Positions 9,559 through 18,392 of a stretch of DNA of 36,430 nucleotides are shown here, one piece after another (the stretch's first letter is position 1; every line of letters starts with the position of its first letter). Below the pieces are notes generated by a model. The model saw only the letters and a program-made list of their open reading frames with translations, had not been told where the DNA came from and searched no databases. Position numbers and translations under genes: made by a program. Origin of the DNA: Candidatus Saccharimonadota bacterium (GTDB lineage Bacteria > Patescibacteriota > Saccharimonadia > Saccharimonadales > UBA10212). Where the stretch lies: assembly GCA_025934715.1 (NCBI GenBank), contig JAICWR010000004.1:1-36430 (forward strand), written 5' to 3'.

Positions 9559-11421
9559 ATGACGGCTGAGGAAATTCGAAAAAAATATCTAGAGTTTTTT
9601 GAAAAGAAAGGGCACAAGGCTATCCCACGGGCGCTACTGGTGCCGCAGGACGACCCAACGACCCTTTTCACTGGCAGCGGCATGCAGCCGCTGATCCCTT
9701 ATTTGCTTGGACAAGCGCACCCTGAGGGCGCCCGTCTGGTCGACAGCCAAACCTGCTTTAGGGCCGAGGACATGGACGAGGTCGGCGACAACCGCCACAC
9801 CACTTTTTTTGAGATGCTCGGCAACTGGAGCCTGGGCGATTACTTCAAACAAGACCAGCTGACATGGTTCTGGCAGTTTTTGGCTGAAGAACTAAAGCTG
9901 CCCAAAGACAAACTCTGGGTAAGCTGTTTTGAAGGCGACGAGAAAGCAGGCGTGCCAAAAGACATCGAATCGGCGGATATCTGGAAGAGCCTGGGAGTGC
10001 CGGAAGAGCGCATCGTTTTTTACGGCGCTGAGCATAACTGGTGGAGCCGTGAAGGCCTGCCCGAGCATATGCGCGACGGCGAACCAGGCGGCCCCGACAG
10101 CGAAGTCTATTATGAATTTACTCAAGTCGAACACGACAAAAAATACGGCGAAAAGTGCCACCCCGCTTGCGAGTGCGGCCGGTTTTTGGAAATCGGCAAC
10201 AGCGTGTTTATGACTTACCGAAAAATCGGTGGTAAGTTCGAGGATTTGCCTAAACCGAACGTAGACTTTGGTGGCGGCCTGGAGCGCATTGCTGCGGCGG
10301 TTAATAATGACCCGGATATCTTCAAAATCAGCCTTATAAAACCAATGGTTGACGAGTTGGAAAAATTATCCGGCAAGGGCTATAGCCAGCACCAGACCAG
10401 CATGCGGGTCATAGCGGACCACCTGCGGGCGGCGACCTGGCTGGCGGTCGACGGAGTGGCGCCAAGCAACAAACAGCAGGGCTATGTGATGCGCCGGCTG
10501 CTTAGGCGGGCGATAAGATATGCCTTTGATCTTGGCATAGAGCAGGATTTATGCGACAAAATCGCGCCTACGGTGATAAATCTGTATAAAAATGACTTCC
10601 CCGAGATTGCCGAACGCGAAAAAGAAGTACTAGAAATATTTGGCCGCGAAGAGCGGATATTCCGTCAAACTTTGCGGAGAGGGCTTCAGGAGTTTGATAA
10701 GATCTTGGGAGTGAAATCCACAGGGCTTTTCGATACGGGCACAACACCGCCTCCCATGCGATCCATAATGTATGGTCCTGATATCTTCAAACTTTACGAT
10801 ACATATGGTTTTCCGGTAGAGCTTACTGTTGAAGAAGCGCATAGACGAGGAATAGAACTTGCTGGCGGTTGGCGCAGTGAGTTTGATCACTTAATGTTCG
10901 AGCAACGGCAGCGCAGCCAGACGGCCAGTGCCGGGATGTTCAAAGGCGGCTTGGCTGACCATTCACCAGAGGTAGTTAAGCTGCACACCACAACCCATTT
11001 AATGTACCAGGCGCTGAAAAATGTACTTGGAGATCACGCCGTACAGCGCGGCAGTAACATCACGGCCGAGCGGACCAGATTTGACTTTAGCCATCCTGAA
11101 AAAGTCACCCGCGAACAGCTGGACGAAGTCGAGAAAATCGTGAATCAAAAAATCGACGAAGATTTGCCGGTCACTTGGAAAGAAGAGAAAACCGACGAAG
11201 CCTTTAAAAAAGGCGCCAGCGGCGCCTTTGGCGATAAATACGGTGCCACCGTTAAAGTCTATACTATCGGCGAGCCGGGACACCCCTTCAGCCGCGAAAT
11301 CTGCGGCGGCCCGCACGTGGAGAATACTGGAGCTATCGGTGAAGGCGGTAAAAAGTTCAAAATCACCAAAGAAGAAGCCAGCTCCGCCGGCGTCCGCCGC
11401 ATCAAAGCTGTCCTCGAATAA
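9559..11421 (+). CDS. alaS: Alanyl-tRNA synthetase, short form (about 620 aa)
   Basis: MTAEEIRKKYLEFFEKKGHK..., FTGSGMQPLIPYLLG, CFRAEDMDEVGDNRHTTFFEMLGNWSLGDYF; editing HTTTH and CGGPH motifs; ends ...SSAGVRRIKAVLE. Start chosen at 9559 rather than the track's 9490. Confidence 0.95.
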   Translation: MTAEEIRKKYLEFFEKKGHKAIPRALLVPQDDPTTLFTGSGMQPLIPYLLGQAHPEGARLVDSQTCFRAEDMDEVGDNRHTTFFEMLGNWSLGDYFKQDQLTWFWQFLAEELKLPKDKLWVSCFEGDEKAGVPKDIESADIWKSLGVPEERIVFYGAEHNWWSREGLPEHMRDGEPGGPDSEVYYEFTQVEHDKKYGEKCHPACECGRFLEIGNSVFMTYRKIGGKFEDLPKPNVDFGGGLERIAAAVNNDPDIFKISLIKPMVDELEKLSGKGYSQHQTSMRVIADHLRAATWLAVDGVAPSNKQQGYVMRRLLRRAIRYAFDLGIEQDLCDKIAPTVINLYKNDFPEIAEREKEVLEIFGREERIFRQTLRRGLQEFDKILGVKSTGLFDTGTTPPPMRSIMYGPDIFKLYDTYGFPVELTVEEAHRRGIELAGGWRSEFDHLMFEQRQRSQTASAGMFKGGLADHSPEVVKLHTTTHLMYQALKNVLGDHAVQRGSNITAERTRFDFSHPEKVTREQLDEVEKIVNQKIDEDLPVTWKEEKTDEAFKKGASGAFGDKYGATVKVYTIGEPGHPFSREICGGPHVENTGAIGEGGKKFKITKEEASSAGVRRIKAVLE

Positions 11422-11504
11422 ACTGAGCCCCAAACACCTTCCTCAAAACGCTTCACTTCTTAGGTTAAAAGTGGTAATGTTAAGGTGTTCCTAACAAAAC
11501 AAAA

Positions 11505-12524
11505 ATGGCACGGCCAAAAACTAAAAAGCGCCCGCCCAGAAAAACACCCAGGCGTAAAATCAGCTTAATGCTGGCGAATCCGCTGGCGGTCTTTTTATTG
11601 TTGTGCGTCGGCGTTTTTCTATCGGGCTGGACGCTCAAGGCCAAGGGGGCGGATATACGGGTCACGGCCGCAGTCCATGGCCCGGCAGTGACTTCGCCGG
11701 CGGTTATCATGGCTCCGGCTAACAGGCAGCACTTCAAATCAATTCCTATAACCGTGAGCGGCAGTTGCCCGGTTAATGCCGCCTATGTGGAGATATTCCG
11801 CAATGACGTGATGGGCGGCTCGGCGCTTTGCGACGGCAGTGGCGACTTTCAGCTGTCGGTCAGCTTATTTTCTGGCCGGAATGATTTAGCGGCCCATGTC
11901 TTTAACGTCACGGATGACGAAGGCCCGGTTTCACCAACCGTGACAGTTTATTATGACGCGCCAAATCCGCCGCCTCCCGCAAGCCACCAGCCTAACTCAG
12001 GATCCAGCTCCGGTTCATCCGGCGCCGGGTCGAACACGGCTGTGGCCCCGCTATCGCTAACAACCGCGTTCCTATACAAGGGATATTACATTGGGCAGAA
12101 GGTGGTTTGGCCTTTGCGTATCGGTGGCGGAACACCGCCTTATGCCCTAAATGTTAACTGGGGAGACGGCCAAAGCGATGTCATCAGCCGCGGCGTGGCT
12201 GGAGATTTCAATATCAGCCACACCTATTCTGCGCGCGGGGGCTATAAAAACAGTTACACGATTAAAGTTAATGCCGCCGATAGCGCTGGCCAAAAAGCCT
12301 TCCTGCAGTTCTTCGTCATTGTCAACAGTCAAACCGCCGTTGGTCCTGTAGGCGGTATATTTTCCAAGCCGCCGCCTAGCTTACCAGGCAGCCATAGATG
12401 GCTGTGGCTGGCTTGGCCCGCCTATACGGTCGTGCTCATCATGTTCGTGAGCTATTGGCTGGGCGAGCGTGAAGAGCTGATAAAATTGCGCAAAAAAGGC
12501 CTCTTAAAGACCAGGCGGACGTGA
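11505..12524 (+). CDS. Membrane-anchored Ig-like/PKD-like domain protein, paralogue of 7564..8448
   Basis: N-terminal TM/signal, PITVSGSCPVN...VEIFRNDV..GSALCDGSG, LNVNWGDGQSDVISRGVAGDFNISHTYSARGG, C-terminal TM with basic tail. Confidence 0.85.
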   Translation: MARPKTKKRPPRKTPRRKISLMLANPLAVFLLLCVGVFLSGWTLKAKGADIRVTAAVHGPAVTSPAVIMAPANRQHFKSIPITVSGSCPVNAAYVEIFRNDVMGGSALCDGSGDFQLSVSLFSGRNDLAAHVFNVTDDEGPVSPTVTVYYDAPNPPPPASHQPNSGSSSGSSGAGSNTAVAPLSLTTAFLYKGYYIGQKVVWPLRIGGGTPPYALNVNWGDGQSDVISRGVAGDFNISHTYSARGGYKNSYTIKVNAADSAGQKAFLQFFVIVNSQTAVGPVGGIFSKPPPSLPGSHRWLWLAWPAYTVVLIMFVSYWLGEREELIKLRKKGLLKTRRT

Positions 12525-12563
12525 GTTGCTTAGGTGTTGGCGTGCTATAATTTAACCTGAATC

Positions 12564-13883
12564 ATGGCTATGCTTAACAGGGCCAAGGATCTTGGCCATT
12601 CCCTTAAGAACAAAATTCCTAAAGAACCAACCACCAGGCTGCGCGGGGAGCCGGAAGGCGAATATATGGTGGCGCTGGATGTCGGCACCGAGTTCGTAAA
12701 AGCTTTAATCGGCCGGGTGACCGGCGATGAAGTGGAGATTATTGGCGTGGGCCGGGCCCATCAGGAGCTGGCCGATATGCAAGCCGGCGCCATCGCCGAC
12801 ATCGCCGCCGTGGTGGCTAATTGCGACAAGGCGTTAGCAGCGGCCGAACAACAAGCCGGCGTCAGCGCGCGGACCGCCATGGTCGGCATCGCCGGTGAAT
12901 TGGTCAAAGGCACCACCAGCACCGTCCGCTTCACTCGCAAGAACCCTTCAAAAGAACTTAGCATTGATGAAATGGCCCGAATCATCGAACTGGTGCAGGA
13001 ACGGGCCGAAGCCAAAGCCAGACAGGAGCTGGCCTGGGAGCTCGGCGGCAAAGATGTCGAGGTCCGGCTGGTCAACAGCGCCCTGGTGCGCATCGATATT
13101 GACGGTTATAAAGTCACCAACCCTGTGGGGTTCCAGGGACGGGATATTTTAGTGGAGATGTACACGGCTTTTGCCCCCATGATCCATATCGGGGCGCTGG
13201 AACGCACCGCGGCCGAGCTCGATTTGGAGTTACTCGCAGTGGCTGCCGAACCCTTTGCTGTAGCCCGCAGCGTAGTCGGCGATGACCCTAATGCCAGCGT
13301 CAGCGCCATATTAATGGATGTCGGCGGCGGCACATCGGACATTGCTGTGGTTAATGAAGGCGGCGTGGAAGGGACCAAAATGTTCGGCATTGGCGGCCGG
13401 GCTTTCACCCATGCCATTGAGCGCGATTTGGACATTGATTTCGTCAAGGCCGAAGCCCTTAAGCTCAGCCTGTCGTCAACCCACGAGACCGCCCATAAAG
13501 AGACGGTCGAAAAAGCCCTGCATAAAACCCTGAACGTCTGGATCAATGGCGTCGAACTGGCGTTAAGCGAGTTCACCAAACTGGACCATCTGCCGCACCG
13601 GATACTGCTTTGCGGTGGCGGCTCCAGCCTTAAAATGCTGATAGATAAGCTTGAAAGTTCAGAGTGGCATAAAGCCCTGCCTTTCACCCGAAAGCCCATG
13701 GTCCACCATATTAATCCGCACGACGTCGTGGGTATAACTGATTCAACCGGCAGCATCACCGACCACACCTTTGTGACAGCCATGGGCCTGCTACGGGTTG
13801 GTCTCGACACCCTCAATTCAGCCATCGCTGAAGAAGGAGAGAGCACCATAAAAGGCCGTTTGAACAGAATGCTTAGGGTATGA
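12564..13883 (+). CDS. FtsA/PilM-like actin-fold ATPase
   Basis: VALDVGTEFVKALIGRV, MDVGGGTSDIAVVNEG, ILLCGGGSSLKML; FtsA-like architecture. Confidence 0.85.
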   Translation: MAMLNRAKDLGHSLKNKIPKEPTTRLRGEPEGEYMVALDVGTEFVKALIGRVTGDEVEIIGVGRAHQELADMQAGAIADIAAVVANCDKALAAAEQQAGVSARTAMVGIAGELVKGTTSTVRFTRKNPSKELSIDEMARIIELVQERAEAKARQELAWELGGKDVEVRLVNSALVRIDIDGYKVTNPVGFQGRDILVEMYTAFAPMIHIGALERTAAELDLELLAVAAEPFAVARSVVGDDPNASVSAILMDVGGGTSDIAVVNEGGVEGTKMFGIGGRAFTHAIERDLDIDFVKAEALKLSLSSTHETAHKETVEKALHKTLNVWINGVELALSEFTKLDHLPHRILLCGGGSSLKMLIDKLESSEWHKALPFTRKPMVHHINPHDVVGITDSTGSITDHTFVTAMGLLRVGLDTLNSAIAEEGESTIKGRLNRMLRV

Positions 13884-15634
13884 GCGCTAAAATTCCACCA
13901 AAACCGGGCAAGCCGACCAAAGACGTTATTTACGTAGATGTTGATGATGAAATAACCGGCATCATTGATAAGGTCGAAAATTCAGCGCACAAAGTGGTGG
14001 CGCTGGTGCTGCCTAAACGGGCGGCCAGCTTACAGAGCATCGTTAACATGAAGCTTCTTAAGCGCAGCGCTGATGGGGCCGATAAAAACGTGGTTTTGAT
14101 AACCAGCGAGCATGCTTTGTTGCCGCTAGCCGGCGCCGCTGGCTTGCATGTGGCCCGTAACCTCCAAAGCACTCCAGAAATCCCCGATGCGCCGACCGCG
14201 GCTGCAACCGATAAAACTGGCGGGGAATTACCGCCAGAAGCGGTGCCTGGCGAAGAGGCCGCTGAAGACCTCCCCCAAAAATTTGACTATAGCCGGCCGA
14301 TCGGCGCGCTGGCAGCCAAGCACGACGCTGAGAACCCCGAAACGATTGATCTGGATGATGAGGATGAAAAACCGGAGGCCTTGGCCGGGGCGGCAGCCAT
14401 AGCGTCTAAGAAGAAACCAAAGGTCGAAAGGCCTAAAATACCTAACTTCGACCGGTTCAGGATGTTAATTGGCCTCGGGGGCCTGGCGCTGCTCGCCCTG
14501 ATAATTTTTATAATCCTGGCGCTTTTTGTGCTGCCAAAAGCCACAATTAGCATCACCACCACAAGTGAACCCGTTTCGGCCAGCTTTAACCTCAACGCTT
14601 CGCCCGGCGCCCCAGCCGACCCGGCCTCCGGCACTATTCCATCCAAGATCGAAAGTTCTGACTTAACTGGCACCCAGTCTGTGACTGCCACTGGCCAGCA
14701 GAACAAAGGGAATACAGCCACCGGCAGCATATCCATGACGGCCCAAAAATGCTCTGGCAATCTATTCACTCCGCCCAGCGACGTCCCGGCCGGAACCGGT
14801 GTAAGTTCAGGCGGCGCATCATTCATAACACAGGACGACACCTCCTTTCATGGGGTGAGTACGAATGGTAGTTGCGCGACTTATGCCTCAGATAACAACA
14901 CGGACATCACCGCTAATGCCCCCGGATCAAAATTTAATCTCAATAACGCCAACTTCACAGTTTCCGGCCGATCAGACGTGAGCGGGTCCGGTTCGGCCTC
15001 AGGCGGTTCGGATAACATTGTCACTGTGCTTAGCCAAAGCGATGTTGACGGCGCCAAGCAGAAACTGACCAGCGGGACCAAGTCTGATGACTTCGTTAAA
15101 TCGTTTGAAGATAAACTAGCCAGCCAAGGCGAATATGTGCTGACCTCAACGCTTAAAGCCGGCAGCCCGCAAATCACTGCATCGCCTTCTGTCGGCCAGC
15201 CAGCCAGCTCGGCTAACGTCGATATCAAAATCACCTATACTGTCATCGCCCTCCAAAAGTCCGACTTAAGCAAAATAATCGAGGCTAAATTATCCGGACA
15301 GATTGATAAAAAGAAGCAGAAACTCAACGGAAACTTTTTGGGCGACGCCACCATTAACGTATCAAGCCAGGATGCTAAAGGCGACGCTCTGCTTGATGTG
15401 AATATTCAAACCACAGCCATACCGATTATCAATGTAGGCGATGTTAAAAACGTCGCCAAGGGCCACAAAACCGGCGATATCCAGTCAGCCATTGGCAATT
15501 GGGCCGGCGTTAAAAACGTTGATGTCAAGCTAAGCCCGTTCTGGGTCAGCAAGGTGCCTAGCAAAGACAGTAAAATCACAGTTACTTTCCACCAGGTTAA
15601 ATCAGATAGCAGTAAAAACAGCAGTGCCCCCTGA
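13880..15634 (+). CDS. Large single-TM protein; N-terminal cytosolic domain, extracytoplasmic region possibly baseplate-J-like
   Basis: 584 aa, ATGA overlap with upstream ftsA-like gene; VVALVLPKRAASLQSIVNMKLLKRSADGADKNVVLITSEHALLPLAGAAGLHVA; TM FIIFIILALFVLPK-like segment. Confidence 0.8.
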   Translation: MSAKIPPKPGKPTKDVIYVDVDDEITGIIDKVENSAHKVVALVLPKRAASLQSIVNMKLLKRSADGADKNVVLITSEHALLPLAGAAGLHVARNLQSTPEIPDAPTAAATDKTGGELPPEAVPGEEAAEDLPQKFDYSRPIGALAAKHDAENPETIDLDDEDEKPEALAGAAAIASKKKPKVERPKIPNFDRFRMLIGLGGLALLALIIFIILALFVLPKATISITTTSEPVSASFNLNASPGAPADPASGTIPSKIESSDLTGTQSVTATGQQNKGNTATGSISMTAQKCSGNLFTPPSDVPAGTGVSSGGASFITQDDTSFHGVSTNGSCATYASDNNTDITANAPGSKFNLNNANFTVSGRSDVSGSGSASGGSDNIVTVLSQSDVDGAKQKLTSGTKSDDFVKSFEDKLASQGEYVLTSTLKAGSPQITASPSVGQPASSANVDIKITYTVIALQKSDLSKIIEAKLSGQIDKKKQKLNGNFLGDATINVSSQDAKGDALLDVNIQTTAIPIINVGDVKNVAKGHKTGDIQSAIGNWAGVKNVDVKLSPFWVSKVPSKDSKITVTFHQVKSDSSKNSSAP

Positions 15635-16049
15635 TAGCGAGGAATACCTAGGGGTGGACGCCGGAGCGGCTAAAGTTGGTATCGCCAGGGGTTCAACCGG
15701 CGCCCGTTTGGCTGAACCATTGTTGAGCGTCGAAACTAAGGAAGCGGCCGAGACACTCGCCTCCATAGCTGAAGAAAATCAGGCGGCCGGCATTGTGATT
15801 GGTCTGCCGCGGGGGCTGGACGGACAAGAAACCGCTCAAACCCAGGCAGTTAAAAACTGGGTGGTTGGAATTAAGGAGAAAATTAAACTGCCGCTATATT
15901 GGCAGGACGAGGCGGCGACCAGCCTAGCAGCAGGCGAACTTCAAACCTCAAATTTCAAACATCAAGCTTCTGATGAGCACGCAGTGGCGGCGGCGATTAT
16001 ACTGCAAGATTTCCTGGACACTCCTAAGCAGAGTAGAGTAGTCGTATGA
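15624..16049 (+). CDS. ruvX: YqgF/RuvX-family Holliday junction resolvase-like / pre-16S rRNA nuclease
   Basis: GTG start; LGVDAGAAKVGIARGS, GIVIGLPRGLDGQETAQTQAVKNW, YWQDEAATS, DEHAVAAAIILQDFL. Confidence 0.85.
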   Translation: MPPDSEEYLGVDAGAAKVGIARGSTGARLAEPLLSVETKEAAETLASIAEENQAAGIVIGLPRGLDGQETAQTQAVKNWVVGIKEKIKLPLYWQDEAATSLAAGELQTSNFKHQASDEHAVAAAIILQDFLDTPKQSRVVV

Positions 16050-17107
16050 GGAGGTTCCTTCGAGGCCGAAATTATAAGATGGCCGGCAGCCGCTCGCGCT
16101 GGAGGTGGCTATGGATGGGCCTTGGAGCTTTGCTTTTGGCGATTATCGTCGCCGGCGTGTCCTTGTATGTGTGGTACAGCCGGAGCCTGGCGCCGGTTTC
16201 CAGCTCAAAAACCACCCAGCTCTTTGCGGTCAGCGAAGGCACGAGTGTTCATCAGGTCGCAGACGGACTTAAGTCGCTAGATCTTATTCGCAGCCAGAGC
16301 GCCTTCATAATTTACATTGACCTGCACGGCTACCGCGATAAACTCCAAGCCGGCACCTACAAACTCAGCCCTTCGCTATCAGCCCGGGTCATCGCTGGCA
16401 TGATGGCTGGCGGCCAGATTGATAAAAACTGGATAACCATCCTTCCCGGTAAACGGCTGGGCGAGATCAAGCAGGCCTTTAAGCAGGTGGGATATAGCGA
16501 TTCCGAAATAGATGCCGCCTTTACCCCGTCCGTATATAAGGACGAGCCTCTGATCGCTGAGTTGCCGGCCGGCGCCAGCTTAGAAGGGCTGCTTTACCCC
16601 GATTCTTTCCAGCGTGCGGACACCACTCCCGCCAGCACGATTGTCCGCGAAAGCATCGAGGAAATGCAGTCTAAGCTAGCGCCGGATATTATTAACGGCT
16701 TCAAACAACACGGTCTGACAACCTACCAAGGCATAACGCTGGCCTCTATCGTCTACCAGGAATCCGGCAGCTCCGCCATAGAACCCAAAGTGGCCCAGGT
16801 TTTCCTACTGCGCCTTAAAGACGGCATGCGCCTGCAGTCTAACGTGACCGCTGATTACGCCGCTGATATCGCCGGCTTGCCGCGCAATGTGAATATAGAC
16901 TCACCCTACAACACCTATCTTCATGACGGGTTACCGCCCGGGCCAATAAGCAATATGTCAGTTGATGCTCTAGAAGCTGTCGCCCACCCGGCACCAACCG
17001 ATTATCTGTTTTTTGTGGTGGGCCAAGACTGCACCGTCCACTTTTCACACACCCAGGCTGAACACGACGCCGCCATCCAGAAGTACGGATTGGGGTGCAG
17101 CCAATAG
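16046..17107 (+). CDS. mltG: Endolytic murein transglycosylase MltG
   Basis: N-terminal TM; LQAGTYKLSP, GLLYPDSFQ, ITLASIVYQESGSS..., VFLLRLKDGMRLQSNVTADYA, YNTYLHDGLPPGPISNMS. Confidence 0.93.
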   Translation: MRRFLRGRNYKMAGSRSRWRWLWMGLGALLLAIIVAGVSLYVWYSRSLAPVSSSKTTQLFAVSEGTSVHQVADGLKSLDLIRSQSAFIIYIDLHGYRDKLQAGTYKLSPSLSARVIAGMMAGGQIDKNWITILPGKRLGEIKQAFKQVGYSDSEIDAAFTPSVYKDEPLIAELPAGASLEGLLYPDSFQRADTTPASTIVRESIEEMQSKLAPDIINGFKQHGLTTYQGITLASIVYQESGSSAIEPKVAQVFLLRLKDGMRLQSNVTADYAADIAGLPRNVNIDSPYNTYLHDGLPPGPISNMSVDALEAVAHPAPTDYLFFVVGQDCTVHFSHTQAEHDAAIQKYGLGCSQ

Positions 17108-17161
17108 TTGTCAAGTGTCCGCTAACAGATAAGGAAAGCCCCTGGGTGCGATGCTTTTTGG

Positions 17162-17167
17162 TATAAT
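17162..17167 (+). promoter_or_regulatory. Predicted -10 element (TATAAT) of the LysM-CHAP gene
   Basis: TATAAT about 77 nt upstream of GTG 17245, followed directly by a hairpin-capable leader. Confidence 0.65.
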
Positions 17168-17244
17168 TAGACCCGTGCAAAGGAGGTCTTTGGCCCCTTT
17201 GCCTGTTTCTTTCCAAGGAGTTCGACATTCAGCGATTATTTAGA

Positions 17245-18360
17245 GTGATACGTGAAAATAAAACCTCGCCTTCAGAGGCTTTGCTGGCGTTGGCCTATCC
17301 TTCAGGCCGGCACACTAAAAAAGCCCGGAAACGCCTGTTGCGGATGGGCCTGATAGGTGGGAACCTTCTGCTTCTACTGGTAGTAGGGATATTCATAATC
17401 ACAAACCGCTCGGCCAGCCAAACCGTGCGCGCCAGCACTCTCAGCGGTGCCACCGCCACCGCCGCCTCAGCCTTGAACCCAGTGGATACCTTATCATCGG
17501 CCGAAATCGCGCTGACGGCCGCCCAGTTAACGGACTTGCCGGAGCTTACCGCCATCCATAACCAGGCGGACTCCGATAGCCTCACCCTTGCAGTCGTTCC
17601 CAATGACTCAAGTTCATTAGCCAAACCTCAGATTATTTCCGCCAGCGGTAAGTCTCGGGCAGACATTATCCACTACACGACCCACCCGGGAGACACGGTC
17701 GATTTTCTCAGCAAGAAATTCGGTGTCAGCCAGGACAGTATCAAGTGGTCCAACAATATTAGTAGCAACTCCTTAACAGCCAACCTTAATCTTGTCATCC
17801 CTCCGTTCAATGGCATAGTCTACACTGTTAAAAGCGGGGACACGCCGACTAGCTTGGCGGCTAGGTTCTCGGCCGATGAAAGCCAGCTTATAAGTGTGAA
17901 TGACGCCGAAATCAACGGATTAAAACCAGGCGAGCAGATCGTGATACCAAACGGCAAGATCGCGCCGGCAGTTTTGTCTTACGGTTCATACAGTTCGTAC
18001 TCTGTAGGATCCTTTGCCGCCAGTTACGGAGGGAACGGATACGATTTTGGCAACTGCACTTGGTATGTGGCCAACAAGGTGGCGGTACCTACTAACTGGG
18101 GCAACGCCAACACCTGGGATGATTACGCCCGGCTTAGCGGTTGGACAGTTACAAGCACACCGCCAATACCTTGGCGGCCAGGCATCATTGCTCAAACCGA
18201 CGGAATGAGCTATCTGGGGCATGTGGCCTACGTGGAGGCGGTTTCTCCTGACGGATCACAAATTAAGTACTCCGACATGAATGGCATCGCCGGGTTCGAC
18301 GCAATTGGCTATAGCGGCTGGGTCCCGACCAGCACTTTTGAACACTACATCTACCACTAG
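17245..18360 (+). CDS. Secreted/membrane LysM-LysM-CHAP peptidoglycan hydrolase
   Basis: TM, two LysM-like repeats (HPGDTVDFLSKKFGVSQDSIKWSNN; VKSGDTPTSLAARFSADESQLISVN), CHAP-like GNCTWYVANK...GHVAYVEAV. Start codon uncertain. Confidence 0.9.
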   Translation: MIRENKTSPSEALLALAYPSGRHTKKARKRLLRMGLIGGNLLLLLVVGIFIITNRSASQTVRASTLSGATATAASALNPVDTLSSAEIALTAAQLTDLPELTAIHNQADSDSLTLAVVPNDSSSLAKPQIISASGKSRADIIHYTTHPGDTVDFLSKKFGVSQDSIKWSNNISSNSLTANLNLVIPPFNGIVYTVKSGDTPTSLAARFSADESQLISVNDAEINGLKPGEQIVIPNGKIAPAVLSYGSYSSYSVGSFAASYGGNGYDFGNCTWYVANKVAVPTNWGNANTWDDYARLSGWTVTSTPPIPWRPGIIAQTDGMSYLGHVAYVEAVSPDGSQIKYSDMNGIAGFDAIGYSGWVPTSTFEHYIYH

Positions 18361-18392
18361 ACCCTATCTTTTAAACCCTATAACCTATAGAC

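Noticed and set aside
13106-13849. 247 aa minus-strand ORF
   Set aside because: Lies wholly inside the ftsA-like gene on the opposite strand; Ser/Pro-rich composition typical of antisense ORFs in GC-rich codons.
14287-14841. 184 aa minus-strand ORF
   Set aside because: Antisense to the TM protein 13880..15634; no independent support.
17190-17243. TTG-initiated 17-codon leader ORF as a definite gene
   Set aside because: The SD to TTG spacing is only 3 nt and there is no conservation evidence; kept only as part of the leader finding.
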